A DNA stretch of 64,000 nucleotides from Mesorhizobium temperatum (GCF_002284575.1 NZ_NPKJ01000075.1:222017-286016), one strand, 5' to 3'. Positions 33,927-42,385 are shown, counted from the first letter of the stretch. A program made the numbers and translations. The notes: a model not told the origin generated them from the letters alone.

Positions 33927-34586
33927 ATGACCCAATGGTCCGGCTATTTCGGCCTGATATTGCAGGGAGCGCTTGTTACCATCGAGCTGACGCTGATGGG
34001 GTCGGTGCTTGCCCTGATAATGGCCTTTCTCGCCGGGCTGGGACGGCTGTCGCGTTTTTTCGCCATTCGGGCGCTGGCCACCGCCTATATCGAATTCTTC
34101 CGCGGCACCTCGATCTTCGTCCAGCTGTTCTGGGCTTATTTCGTGCTGCCGTTCATCGGCATTTCGCTGACGCCGCTGCAGGCCGGCGTGCTGGCGCTCG
34201 GCCTCAATGTCGGCGCCTATGCGGCGGAGGTGGTGCGCGGCGCCATCCAGTCGATCGGCCGCGAACAGTATGAGGCCTGCATCGCGGTCAATCTCGGCCG
34301 CTGGCAAGCCATGCGCCATGTCATCCTGCCGCAGGCGCTGCTGGTCATGCTGCCGACCTTCGGCAACAACGCCATCGAATTGCTCAAGGCCACCGCCGTC
34401 GTTTCGCTGATTTCGCTCACCGACCTGACCTTCCAGGCCCAGGTCGTGCGCTCGCAGACCGGCAATACGATGGTGCCGTTCACTACAATTCTCATCATCT
34501 ATTTCGCCCTTGCGCTGATCATCTCGTGGGGCGTGCGTTCGCTGGAACGCCGTATGGCGCGCGGCCTCGACGGGGTGCGCGTCTGA
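33927..34586 (+). CDS. ehuC: Ectoine/hydroxyectoine ABC permease EhuC
   Basis: A 219-residue inner-membrane permease of the amino acid uptake (HisMQ) family with about five membrane segments. Motifs are YIEFFRGTSIFVQLFW, ALGLNVGAYAAEVVRGAIQS and the EAA loop QYEACIAVNLGRWQAMRHVI. Starts considered: ATG at 33927 (chosen) or TTG at 33909; neither has a clear ribosome binding site. It follows a 238-bp gap occupied by a repeat after ehuB, and forms a heterodimeric pore with EhuD. Confidence 0.92.
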   Translation: MTQWSGYFGLILQGALVTIELTLMGSVLALIMAFLAGLGRLSRFFAIRALATAYIEFFRGTSIFVQLFWAYFVLPFIGISLTPLQAGVLALGLNVGAYAAEVVRGAIQSIGREQYEACIAVNLGRWQAMRHVILPQALLVMLPTFGNNAIELLKATAVVSLISLTDLTFQAQVVRSQTGNTMVPFTTILIIYFALALIISWGVRSLERRMARGLDGVRV

Positions 34587-34602
34587 TGGATCGGGTCTCA
34601 TA

Positions 34603-35262
34603 ATGGAGTGGGATTGGAATTTCGTCTGGGAGATCATGCCGACGCTGATCCAGGGCGTGAAGATCACCATCCTGGCGACGCTGCTCGGCTCGGTTCTGGC
34701 AGCGATCGTCGGCTTGGCCATCGCGCTGGCGCGACGCTCGCCGAACAAGGCCTTGTCGCGCACCGTCGGCTTCCTCGCCGAGTTCATCCGCGGCACGCCG
34801 CTGCTGGTGCAGCTCTACTTCATCTTCTACGTGCTGCCGGATATCGGTATCCTGCTGCCGCCGCTGGTGGCCGGCGTCATCGGCCTCGGCCTGCATTACG
34901 GCACCTACACGGCCGAGGTCTATCGCGCCGGTATCGACAATGTGCCGCGCGGCCAATGGGAAGCCGCCAAGGCCTGCAATCTGAACGCCAGGCAGACCTG
35001 GACCAACATCATCATGCCGCAGGCGATTCCGCCGATGATCCCGGCGCTTGCCAACTATTTCATCGCGATGTTCAAGGAGACCCCGCTGCTGTCGGCGATC
35101 ACCGTGCTGGAACTGATGAACCAGGCCAAGAGCGTCGCCAACACCTATTACCGCTATGTCGAGCCGATGACTTTGGTCGGCGCCTTCTTCCTCGTCATCA
35201 GCCTATTCTCGGTCGTGCTGCTGCGCTGGCTGGAACGCCGCTACGGCAAGATCGAGAGATAG
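34603..35262 (+). CDS. ehuD: Ectoine/hydroxyectoine ABC permease EhuD
   Basis: A 219-residue permease of the same family, with LAEFIRGTPLLVQLYFIFYV, GLGLHYGTYTAEVYRAGIDN and the EAA loop QWEAAKACNLNARQTWTNII. It sits 16 bp after ehuC and 6 bp before eutA, so transport and catabolism genes are transcribed together. Partner of EhuC. Confidence 0.93.
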   Translation: MEWDWNFVWEIMPTLIQGVKITILATLLGSVLAAIVGLAIALARRSPNKALSRTVGFLAEFIRGTPLLVQLYFIFYVLPDIGILLPPLVAGVIGLGLHYGTYTAEVYRAGIDNVPRGQWEAAKACNLNARQTWTNIIMPQAIPPMIPALANYFIAMFKETPLLSAITVLELMNQAKSVANTYYRYVEPMTLVGAFFLVISLFSVVLLRWLERRYGKIER

Positions 35263-35268
35263 TCTTTC

Positions 35269-36042
35269 ATGAAACACTTGCCCGAAATCAGATTGACGCC
35301 GACACGGCCGGCGCTCGACGCGCGTCCGCTGGAAAAGCGCATCGGATTGATCATCCTTGCCACCGACCATACGACCGAACCGGATTTTCGCCGCATGGTG
35401 GCAAGCGACCGGATCGGCGTCTATGTCGCGCGCATTCCCTACGCCAATCCGACGACGCCGGACAATTTGCGCAAGATGCAGCCGTCGCTGACGGCGGGCG
35501 CCGCGCTCATCCTGCCCGATGAGCCACTCGACGCGATCTGCTATTCCTGCACCTCGGCCTCCGTGGTCATCGGCGATGCCGAGATCGAGGCGGCGGTGCA
35601 GGCGGCCAAGCCCGGCGTGCCCGTGGTCACACCGCCGATGGCAGGGGTGCGCGGCTTGAAGGCGCTGGGCGCCAGGACGATCAGCATTCTCACCCCTTAC
35701 ACGGTCGAGACCAGCCGGCCGATGGCGGCCTATTTCGCGGCGCACGGTTTCGAGATCGCCAGCTTCACCTGTCTCGGCTTCGACGACGACCGCGAGATGG
35801 CGCGGATTGCGCCGGCGTCGCTGGTCGATCTGGCGCGCGAGGCGACCGATGCGCAGGCGGACGCGCTGTTCGTCTCCTGCACAGCGCTGCGGGCAGCACT
35901 TGCCGTGGTCGGCATGGAAGAGGCAATCGGCCGTCCGGTCGTGACCAGCAACCAGGCAACGGCCTGGAACTGCCTGCGGCTTTGCGGCGACGACGAGCCG
36001 CGTGCCGAATTCGGCCGTCTGATGACGCTGCCTTTGAATTGA
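35269..36042 (+). CDS. eutA: EutA, Asp/Glu racemase-fold enzyme of hydroxyectoine use
   Basis: A 257-residue protein of the arylmalonate decarboxylase/maleate isomerase group. Two cysteines in matching positions (ICYSCTSASVVIG and LFVSCTALRAA) are those used for proton abstraction by two-Cys racemases and isomerases. In ectoine clusters EutA acts with EutB and EutC and is thought to take part in converting 5-hydroxyectoine towards ectoine; its exact reaction is not established. It lies between ehuD and eutB with short gaps. Confidence 0.9.
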   Translation: MKHLPEIRLTPTRPALDARPLEKRIGLIILATDHTTEPDFRRMVASDRIGVYVARIPYANPTTPDNLRKMQPSLTAGAALILPDEPLDAICYSCTSASVVIGDAEIEAAVQAAKPGVPVVTPPMAGVRGLKALGARTISILTPYTVETSRPMAAYFAAHGFEIASFTCLGFDDDREMARIAPASLVDLAREATDAQADALFVSCTALRAALAVVGMEEAIGRPVVTSNQATAWNCLRLCGDDEPRAEFGRLMTLPLN

Positions 36043-36058
36043 TTGCAGAGCAAAGGTC

Positions 36059-37051
36059 ATGACCGCGAACGACGTCACCCTCTCCGATATCCGCGCGGCG
36101 CGCGAGCGCGTCGCAGGCAAGGTCGAGCGCACGCCGACCGTGCTTTCCCCGAGTCTTTCCGGGCACTTGGGCGCGCCCGTTTATCTCAAGCTCGAACATC
36201 GGCAGACCACCGGCAGCTTCAAGTTGCGCGGCGCCTCGAACGCCATCGCGTCGCTGAACGCCGAGGAGAAGGCGCGCGGCGTGGTCGCCGCCTCGACCGG
36301 CAATCACGGCCGGGCGCTGGCTCATGCGGCAAAGCTCGAAGGCATGCGTGCGACGATCTGCATGTCGCGACTGGTGCCGCAGAATAAGCTCGATGAAATC
36401 CGCCGGCTTGGCGCCGAGATCCGCATCGTCGGCAACAGCCAGGACGATGCGCAGCAGGAGGTCGACCGGCTGGTCGCGGAAGAGGGGCTGATCATGCTGC
36501 CGCCCTTCGATCATCCTGATATCATCGCCGGGCAAGGCACGCTTGGGCTGGAGCTCATCGAGCAGGTTGCGGACGCCGCCCTCGTGCTGGTGCCTCTGTC
36601 AGGCGGCGGGCTGGCGGCTGGTGTCGCCGCTGCCGTGAAGGGCGTCAGCCCCGGCACGAAGGTCATCGGCGTTTCGATGGCGCGGGGTGCGGCGATGAAG
36701 GCGAGCCTCGACGCCGGACATCCAGTTTTGGTCGAGGAACTGCCAACGCTGGCGGATTCGCTCGGCGGCGGCGTCGGCCTCGACAACCGGCTGACCTTCT
36801 CGATGTGCCGCGACCTGCTCCACGACGTAATCCTGCTCAGCGAGGACGAGATCGCCGCCGGTATCCGCCATGCCTATGAACAGGAGCGCGAGATCGTCGA
36901 AGGCGCCGGCGCGGTTTGCATCGCCGCCGTGCTTGCCGGCAAGGTCAGGGCGAGCGGCCCCACTGTGCTCATTCTGTCGGGCCGCAACATCGACATGACG
37001 CTGCACAGGAAAGTCGTTTGTGGCGAAGCAATTGAGGAGAGCGCCGCATGA
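36059..37051 (+). CDS. eutB: EutB, threonine dehydratase-like PLP enzyme
   Basis: A 330-residue fold-type II PLP enzyme. Lys55 in TTGSFKLRGASN is the Schiff-base lysine. ASTGNHGRALAHAA and the glycine-rich loop LVPLSGGGLAAGVAAA hold the cofactor. This is the pattern of serine/threonine dehydratases. In ectoine clusters EutB is proposed to eliminate water from the hydroxylated substrate before EutC reduces it. Its end overlaps the eutC ATG by 4 bp (ATGA), indicating coupled translation. Confidence 0.92.
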   Translation: MTANDVTLSDIRAARERVAGKVERTPTVLSPSLSGHLGAPVYLKLEHRQTTGSFKLRGASNAIASLNAEEKARGVVAASTGNHGRALAHAAKLEGMRATICMSRLVPQNKLDEIRRLGAEIRIVGNSQDDAQQEVDRLVAEEGLIMLPPFDHPDIIAGQGTLGLELIEQVADAALVLVPLSGGGLAAGVAAAVKGVSPGTKVIGVSMARGAAMKASLDAGHPVLVEELPTLADSLGGGVGLDNRLTFSMCRDLLHDVILLSEDEIAAGIRHAYEQEREIVEGAGAVCIAAVLAGKVRASGPTVLILSGRNIDMTLHRKVVCGEAIEESAA

Positions 37052-38040
37052 GCCGGATGACGATACTCACCGAAGCCGAACTGCGCGCGATCGTGAAGCT
37101 CGATCTCGATGCCGTCGCCTGCGTCGAAAATGCGTTCCGAGCGCTTGCCACATTGCCGGTGGCGATGCCGCCGATCCTGCGGCTCGACATTCCCGAGCAT
37201 CGCGGCGAGGTCGACGTCAAGACCGCCTATGTGCCAGGGATCGACGGTTTTGCCATCAAGATCAGTCCCGGCTTCTTCGACAATCCGAAGCTCGGCCTGC
37301 CCAGCGTCAACGGCATGATGGTGCTGCTGTCGTCAAAAACAGGGCTGGTCGAGGCTCTGCTGCTCGACAACGGTTATCTTACCGATGTCCGCACGGCGGC
37401 GGCCGGAGCGGTCGCGGCGAAACATCTTTCGCGAACCGACTCCTCTGTCGCCGCGATCTTCGGCGCCGGCGTCCAGGCGGGGCTGCAGCTCGAGGCCCTT
37501 ATGCTGGTGCGGCCGATCGCCGAGGCGCGGATCTGGGCGAGGGATGCCGCGAAGGCCGAAGCCGCGGCGGATGCATTGCGCGAAAAGCTGGGCATCGTCG
37601 TGCGCACCGAGCCCGACGCGGCCACGGCGGCGGCCGGCGCCGACATCATCGTCACCACTACGCCGTCGACCGAGCCGCTGATCAAAGCCGGCTTCGTCTC
37701 TGCCGGCCAGCACATCACCGCTATGGGCTCGGACGCCGAGCACAAGAACGAGATCGCGCCGGCGATCTTGCGCATGGCCGATCTCTACGTCGCCGACAGC
37801 GCGAAACAGACGCGGCTGCTGGGCGAGCTGCATCATGCCATCGCGGCGGGCGTGATGGCGGCCGATGCCGAGATTACCGAGCTCGGCCAGATCATCGCCG
37901 GCGAAAGACATGGCCGGCGTTCGGACAGCGACATCACCATCGCCGACCTCACCGGCACCGGCGTGCAGGACACGGCGATCGCCACGCTCGCCCGCGACCG
38001 TGCCCGGGCGGCCAAGACGGGTACGATTTTCGAAAGCTGA
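37048..38040 (+). CDS. eutC: EutC, ornithine cyclodeaminase/mu-crystallin-family enzyme
   Basis: A 330-residue NAD(P)-dependent enzyme. YVPGIDGFAIKISPGFFDN, LLDNGYLTDVRTAAAGAVAA and the Rossmann motif VAAIFGAGVQAGLQLEAL are typical of the ornithine cyclodeaminase/mu-crystallin family. In ectoine clusters it is proposed to reduce the imine left by EutB. The start overlaps the eutB stop by 4 bp, and eutD follows after 38 bp. Confidence 0.92.
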   Translation: MSRMTILTEAELRAIVKLDLDAVACVENAFRALATLPVAMPPILRLDIPEHRGEVDVKTAYVPGIDGFAIKISPGFFDNPKLGLPSVNGMMVLLSSKTGLVEALLLDNGYLTDVRTAAAGAVAAKHLSRTDSSVAAIFGAGVQAGLQLEALMLVRPIAEARIWARDAAKAEAAADALREKLGIVVRTEPDAATAAAGADIIVTTTPSTEPLIKAGFVSAGQHITAMGSDAEHKNEIAPAILRMADLYVADSAKQTRLLGELHHAIAAGVMAADAEITELGQIIAGERHGRRSDSDITIADLTGTGVQDTAIATLARDRARAAKTGTIFES

Positions 38041-38078
38041 TGCCGGCCGCGAGGCCCAACAAACGAGGACCAAGAACA

Positions 38079-39269
38079 ATGCAGCCTAATTTGAAATTCT
38101 CGCGCGGCGAATATGCGGAGCGCCTCGCCAAGACACGGAAGGCCATGGAGGCCAAGGGTGTCGATCTCCTTGTTGTCAGCGATCCGTCCAATATGGCCTG
38201 GCTGACCGGCTATGACGGCTGGTCGTTCTACGTGCACCAGGCCGTCATCGTGCCGCCGTCGGGCGAACCGGTGTGGTACGGGCGCGGCCAGGACGCCAAC
38301 GGTGCCAAGCGCACCGCCTATCTCGCGCACGACAACATCGTCGGCTATGCCGACCACTATGTGCAGTCGACCGAGCGCCACCCGATGGATTTTCTCTCGC
38401 AGGTACTGGCCGATCGCGGCTGGGGCAAGCTCAGCATCGGCGTCGAGATGGACAATTACTGGTTCTCGGCCGCTGCCTTCGCGTCGCTGCAGAAACACAT
38501 GCCCAGCGCCCGCTTCGTCGACGCCACTGCACTCGTCAACTGGCAGCGCGCGGTGAAGAGCCCGACCGAGATCGATTATATGCGCAAAGCCGCCCGCATC
38601 GTGGAAGTGATGCACCAGCGCATCGTCGACAAGATCGAGGTCGGCATGCGCAAATGCGACCTGGTCGCCGAGATTTATGATGCCGGCACCCGCGGTGTCG
38701 ACGGGCCAGAGGGAAAGATTGGCGGCGACTATCCGGCGATCGTACCGCTGCTGCCGTCGGGCGCCGATGCGTCGGCGCCGCATCTGACCTGGGACGACAG
38801 GCCGATGAAATCGGGCGAGGGCACCTTCTTCGAGATCGCCGGCTGCTATAACCGCTACCATTGTCCTCTTTCCCGGACTGTGTTCCTTGGTAAACCCACG
38901 CAGGAATTCCTCGATGCCGAAAAGGCGACGCTGGAAGGTATGGAGGCCGGGCTTGCGGCGGCAAAGCCCGGCAATACATGCGAAGACATCGCCAACGCCT
39001 TCTTCGCGGTGCTGAAGAAATACGGCATCGTCAAGGACAACCGCACCGGCTATCCGATCGGGCTTTCCTATCCGCCGGATTGGGGCGAGCGCACGATGAG
39101 CCTGCGCCCCGGCGACCGCACCGAGCTGAAGCCGGGCATGACCTTCCATTTCATGACCGGCCTGTGGCTGGAGACGATGGGGCTCGAGATCACCGAATCC
39201 ATCCTGATCACCGAGACAGGGGTCGAGTGCCTGGCCAATGTGCCGCGTAAACTGGTGGTGAAGGATTGA
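38079..39269 (+). CDS. eutD: Ectoine hydrolase (EutD/DoeA)
   Basis: A 396-residue protein of the M24 creatinase/prolidase (pita-bread) family. The N-terminal domain (residues about 1-165, VDLLVVSDPSNMAWLTGYDG) is followed by the catalytic-fold domain (KSPTEIDYMRKAARIVEVMH ... TGYPIGLSYPPDWGERTMSL). The enzyme opens the ectoine ring to N-acetyl-L-2,4-diaminobutyrate, the presumed inducer for EnuR. The frame is open far upstream, overlapping eutC in another frame, but homologous proteins begin near MQPNLKFSRGEY. CGAGGACC precedes this ATG. Confidence 0.92.
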   Translation: MQPNLKFSRGEYAERLAKTRKAMEAKGVDLLVVSDPSNMAWLTGYDGWSFYVHQAVIVPPSGEPVWYGRGQDANGAKRTAYLAHDNIVGYADHYVQSTERHPMDFLSQVLADRGWGKLSIGVEMDNYWFSAAAFASLQKHMPSARFVDATALVNWQRAVKSPTEIDYMRKAARIVEVMHQRIVDKIEVGMRKCDLVAEIYDAGTRGVDGPEGKIGGDYPAIVPLLPSGADASAPHLTWDDRPMKSGEGTFFEIAGCYNRYHCPLSRTVFLGKPTQEFLDAEKATLEGMEAGLAAAKPGNTCEDIANAFFAVLKKYGIVKDNRTGYPIGLSYPPDWGERTMSLRPGDRTELKPGMTFHFMTGLWLETMGLEITESILITETGVECLANVPRKLVVKD

Positions 39270-39274
39270 GCCCG

Positions 39275-40276
39275 ATGTCCCACCTCCGCCCATCACCGAT
39301 TACGCCGACCGTCGATTTCGAACGCGACGGCGTGCAGCACGGGTTCCTGCGACTGCCCTATAGCCGTGACGATTCCGCCTGGGGATCGGTGATGATCCCG
39401 ATCTGCGTGATCCGCAACGGCAGCGGGCCGAGCGCATTGCTCACCGGCGGCAATCATGGCGACGAATATGAGGGGCCGCTGGCGCTTTACGATCTCGCCC
39501 GCACGCTCGATCCGAAGCAAGTCAGCGGCACGGTGATTATCGTGCCGGCGATGAACTATCCGGCCTTCCGTGCCGGCACCCGCACCTCGCCGATCGACAA
39601 GGGCAATCTCAACCGCAGCTTTCCCGGCCGGCCCGACGGTACGGTGACCGAGAAGATCGCGGATTACTTCCAGCGCGAACTGCTGCCGCGCACCGACATC
39701 GCGCTCGACTTCCATTCCGGCGGCAAGACGCTCGACTTCGTGCCGTTCTGCGCCGCCCATATCCGGCCCGACAAGGTGCTGGAAGCGAAGGGGTTCGCGG
39801 CGGTCGAAGCGTTCTCGGCGCCGTGGTCGATGAAGATGCTGGAAATCGATGCGGTCGGCATGTTCGACACTGCCGCCGAAGAGATGGGCAAGCTGTTCAT
39901 CACAACCGAGCTTGGCGGCGGTGGGACTTCCCGCGCCGAAACGGTGCGGATCGCGCGTCGCGGCGTGCTCAATGTGCTGCGCCATGCCGGCATTGTCGCC
40001 GGTGCGGTCGAGATGCAGCCGACCCGCTGGCTGGACATGCCGTCGGGCGATTGCTTCTCATTCGCCGAGGACGACGGGATGATCGAGACGATGATCGATC
40101 TGGGCGAGCCGGTCGAAGAGGGCCAGGTCCTGGCGCGCATCCACTCCATCGGCCGCACCGGTGCCGCACCTCAGGAGATCAGGGCGACGATGTCGGGTCT
40201 ATTGGCCGCGCGGCATTTTCCCGGACTGGTCAAGGCGGGTGACTGCACCGCCGTGGTCGCTGTGCTCGTCGATTGA
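39275..40276 (+). CDS. eutE: N-acetyl-diaminobutyrate deacetylase (EutE/DoeB)
   Basis: A 333-residue zinc hydrolase of the succinylglutamate desuccinylase/aspartoacylase family. Zinc ligands His61 and Glu64 lie in GGNHGDEYEG and His147 in LDFHSGG. A conserved Glu lies in ITTELGGGGTSR. It removes the acetyl group from N-alpha-acetyl-diaminobutyrate to give diaminobutyrate for DoeD. It begins 5 bp after eutD (or 4 bp overlapping if the TTG at 39266 is used). Last gene of the operon. Confidence 0.92.
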   Translation: MSHLRPSPITPTVDFERDGVQHGFLRLPYSRDDSAWGSVMIPICVIRNGSGPSALLTGGNHGDEYEGPLALYDLARTLDPKQVSGTVIIVPAMNYPAFRAGTRTSPIDKGNLNRSFPGRPDGTVTEKIADYFQRELLPRTDIALDFHSGGKTLDFVPFCAAHIRPDKVLEAKGFAAVEAFSAPWSMKMLEIDAVGMFDTAAEEMGKLFITTELGGGGTSRAETVRIARRGVLNVLRHAGIVAGAVEMQPTRWLDMPSGDCFSFAEDDGMIETMIDLGEPVEEGQVLARIHSIGRTGAAPQEIRATMSGLLAARHFPGLVKAGDCTAVVAVLVD

Positions 40277-40386
40277 AGGCAAGGCAATCGCTTCCAGATA
40301 CGTACGAAATTCCTCAAGCTCGGCCTCGGCGCCCGCACCGAGAGGCACCGCGCTCATTGGCGGTCTGCAACTCTTTGCGGACAGTG

Positions 40387-40956
40387 CTACTCGATCAGCA
40401 GCAAGCCGCGCTTTTTGTCGCCATCGCTATCGATTGTGTTCATGGCTGAGAACAGGCGCTCACGCTCGATCAGCCAGGGCTTGTAGTCCTCGTTTACGTC
40501 GAGGACGAAGACCATGTCCTCGGCCTCCAGATACCCTCCGACCGGGGAAAAATGGCCAGCGCCGGCGCCGAAAATCTTCTCACGGGTAAAGTTGACGATG
40601 TAACGGCGGCCGGGATCGTTGGCGCGCCTCCTGTGCTCGCGAAACGCATCGGCGCTCAGATTCCGAAGTACGGAGACCTTCCGCTTGGTGTTCATTCGAG
40701 CGACCTCGGCAAGCTCGTCCAGCGTGAGCCCGATGATGCAGAAGCCTGTCCAGCACTTTCCCGTTCCCGCGAGGACTTCGGCTTCGGTTGTCTCCTCCTC
40801 GCCGATGGAGCGGAATGTGTTCGCGACACTTGCCGGGCCGCACCTTGATCCGTTTGATTGCCATGTGACGTCGGCATTGAAAGTGGCAGCCACGGGCAGC
40901 TTCCAGGCGCTGTCAATCAATTCAGGGGGTGCGGATAACCAATGACTGGATTGCAC
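40387..40956 (-). CDS. Phytochelatin synthase-family protein, probably missing its N-terminal anchor
   Basis: A 189-residue papain-like protein of the phytochelatin synthase family. The triad is present: Cys39 in SNGSRCGPASVANTF, His135 in GAGHFSPVGGYL, and Asp153 in FVLDVNEDYKPWL. Bacterial members cleave glutathione to gamma-glutamylcysteine. The only start in this frame is a GTG at 40956, as a stop lies a few codons upstream. In another frame directly upstream an ATG opens a perfect membrane anchor (see 40922-41056). Comparable proteins carry such an anchor before the domain, so a one-base frameshift is likely. It follows hmrR and cytochrome c' in the same direction. Confidence 0.75.
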   Translation of the reverse strand: MQSSHWLSAPPELIDSAWKLPVAATFNADVTWQSNGSRCGPASVANTFRSIGEEETTEAEVLAGTGKCWTGFCIIGLTLDELAEVARMNTKRKVSVLRNLSADAFREHRRRANDPGRRYIVNFTREKIFGAGAGHFSPVGGYLEAEDMVFVLDVNEDYKPWLIERERLFSAMNTIDSDGDKKRGLLLIE

Positions 40957-41056
40957 CTTGCGAGACTCTGGACTGACCAGCGATCAAAAGTGCGCTGCCG
41001 CCCAGCAGGCCGACGACGGCGATCACAATCACACCGAAAGCGAGACTGCGCTTCAT
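40922..41056 (-). pseudogene. Out-of-frame signal-anchor start of the phytochelatin synthase gene
   Basis: An ATG at 41056 opens a 44-residue frame starting MKRSLAFGVIVIAVVGLLGG, a typical signal or membrane anchor. It runs out of frame with, and overlaps by 35 bp, the phytochelatin synthase domain frame, ending in a TGA at 40922. A single-base indel between about 40935 and 40990 would join the two into one ~225-residue exported enzyme. Either the gene is broken, a sequencing error is present, or the two frames are used separately. Confidence 0.55.
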
Positions 41057-41175
41057 TGCTGAACCTCGGAGGCAGCAACAGGACAATGAAGAAAAGGCAC
41101 CGCAGCGTCAATCAGCGCCGCACCCGGCCAATCAGCCATCCGGTCCTGCAACAGATCTCGCGGATCGGTCGGCCT

Positions 41176-41727
41176 TCACAGGACCTTCTGCCGGAACTTC
41201 GAATGACAGCTTGAGCAATCCTGCAGGATAAGATGCAGGAGGTGCTCGGCGGGAGCCTTGGCAGGATCGGCTTCCGCCGCTGCCGGCCGCTTGCCAAGCA
41301 GGCTGCCGCCGCCCATCGCCGGGCCGGAACCCATCCTCATATCGTCGGTAATGCTGGCGGGCGCCCGCTCGGCCTTGGCGGCCAGCGTGCTGGCCAGCGT
41401 CCCGATGTGACGGGCCAGCGCCTCGAATTCCGAACGGGCTTGATCAATCTCCAACTTGGCGCTCGAAGGCGCGCCCAAAGTCGCGCTGGGAAATTCCGCA
41501 ATGAGGGCAGGGCCGGTGCGGGCGCGAATGGTTCCGGCCGCCGCCTTGAAGGCCGCGGCGTCATAGGCCAGCTTGCCCTCGAACATTCCCGCGATCGTCT
41601 TCGCGGCGGCGGCCATCTCCTTCATCGAGGCCTGGCGCGTCGCGACGATTGGGTCAGGTCCGGCCGCGGCCAGCACAGCGGAGGCGCAGGCAAGCGACAG
41701 CATCACCGCTGCGGCGGTCCATTTCAC
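41176..41727 (-). CDS. Cytochrome c' (c-prime) family protein
   Basis: A 183-residue periplasmic haem protein. The signal peptide is MKWTAAAVMLSLACASAVLA. A four-helix bundle follows (IVATRQASMKEMAAAAKTI), and the haem-binding CSSCHSKFR lies near the C-terminus, as in all cytochromes c'. It is longer than usual because of an insertion rich in Met/Gly/Ala/Asp (MRMGSGPAMGGGSLLGK) before the haem site. The GTG start overlaps the hmrR stop by 4 bp, so it is translated together with the copper sensor. Class members bind NO or transfer electrons; the link to copper is inferred from context. Confidence 0.9.
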   Translation of the reverse strand: MKWTAAAVMLSLACASAVLAAAGPDPIVATRQASMKEMAAAAKTIAGMFEGKLAYDAAAFKAAAGTIRARTGPALIAEFPSATLGAPSSAKLEIDQARSEFEALARHIGTLASTLAAKAERAPASITDDMRMGSGPAMGGGSLLGKRPAAAEADPAKAPAEHLLHLILQDCSSCHSKFRQKVL

Positions 41728-42122
41728 TGAACCATGCCCTCTCCCGCCAGTTCGTCGATGATCGGGCAGTCCGGCCTCTCATCGCCCTGGCAGTGCTCGA
41801 CCAAATGATGAAGCAGGCCGCGCAATCCCACGAGTTCGGCGATCTTCCTGTCGATCTCCACCAGCTTGGCTTCGGCGATAGATTTGACGTCGGCGCTCTC
41901 GCGGTCTTTGTCTTGATAGAGGGACAGCAACTGGCGGCATTCGTCGACCGAAAAACCAAGGCTGCGCGAGCGCTGCAGAAACCGGAGGCGGTGGATGTCG
42001 GCTACCGAATAGTCACGATAGCCATTATCTGTCCGGGCCGGGCGCAAAAGCCCGATGTCCTCGTAGTAGCGTATCGTCTTGGACGGCAGGCCGGATTTCT
42101 CGGATGCGATGCCAATGTTCAT
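41724..42122 (-). CDS. hmrR: Copper-responsive MerR-family regulator HmrR/CueR
   Basis: A 132-residue activator starting MNIGIASEKSGLPSKTIRYY (winged helix, residues 1-70) with the dimerisation helix to about 108. The metal loop has Cys111 and Cys119 separated by seven residues (CQGDERPDC). The residue equivalent to CueR Ser77 is Ser76 (ESADVK). Both mark sensors of monovalent Cu/Ag/Au rather than divalent ions. A 19-bp-spacer promoter lies 24 bp upstream. The cytochrome c' gene overlaps its stop. The usual target copA is not present nearby. Confidence 0.93.
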   Translation of the reverse strand: MNIGIASEKSGLPSKTIRYYEDIGLLRPARTDNGYRDYSVADIHRLRFLQRSRSLGFSVDECRQLLSLYQDKDRESADVKSIAEAKLVEIDRKIAELVGLRGLLHHLVEHCQGDERPDCPIIDELAGEGMVQ

Positions 42123-42145
42123 GATGAAAATCTCCGTTTGCATGG

Positions 42146-42176
42146 AAAATAGACCTTCCAGCTGCTGGAAGGTCAA
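42146..42176 (-). promoter_or_regulatory. HmrR/CueR-type promoter-operator
   Basis: Read on -, TTGACC (42176-42171) and TATTTT (42151-42146) are separated by 19 bp. That spacer and flank hold a perfect 23-bp palindrome centred on 42163 (42152-42174, arms GACCTTCCAGC). Overlong 19-bp spacers with such a dyad are the mark of MerR-family activation by DNA distortion. It points to hmrR itself, so the operon is self-activated by copper. Confidence 0.9.
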
Positions 42177-42202
42177 CCGCCGTGGTGATTTTCACGCCAC
42201 AG

Positions 42203-42385
42203 CCCTTTCTCAATGGGCGGCAAAACGGCTGCGGATGAACGCGGCCATGTCGGGCGCTCCCCGCGACTGCTTTTACTGCGCCCAGTAGACGGAGCGTAGA
42301 CGGTCGGCACCTTGCCGTCCTTGGTGAAAGCGTAGTCAGGTCTCTGTCTTCTCGCCACACACGCCTGGCGCGCCGGCCGGCAATT
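42203..42385 (-). pseudogene. Fused remnant of a tlpA-DUF411 gene pair
   Basis: Positions about 42204-42255 closely match 51290-51350, the 3' end of the tlpA-like gene and its downstream CCTTTCTCA. In translation this gives a GAPDMAAFIRSR-like end against APEMVDFIRSR. Positions about 42293-42385 match 51840-51925, the 3' end of the DUF411 gene (YAFTKDGKVPTVYA against YAFTKDGKAPTVYA). Everything between, including most of tlpA, is deleted, and stops interrupt the frames. It is a scar of a second copy of the copper cluster seen at 49-53 kb. Confidence 0.8.

Noticed and set aside
37020..38078. N-terminal extension of the EutD frame
   Set aside because: The frame is open through eutC, but the translation is Arg-rich without family resemblance. 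The known start MQPNLKFSRGEY at 38079 has a ribosome binding site.
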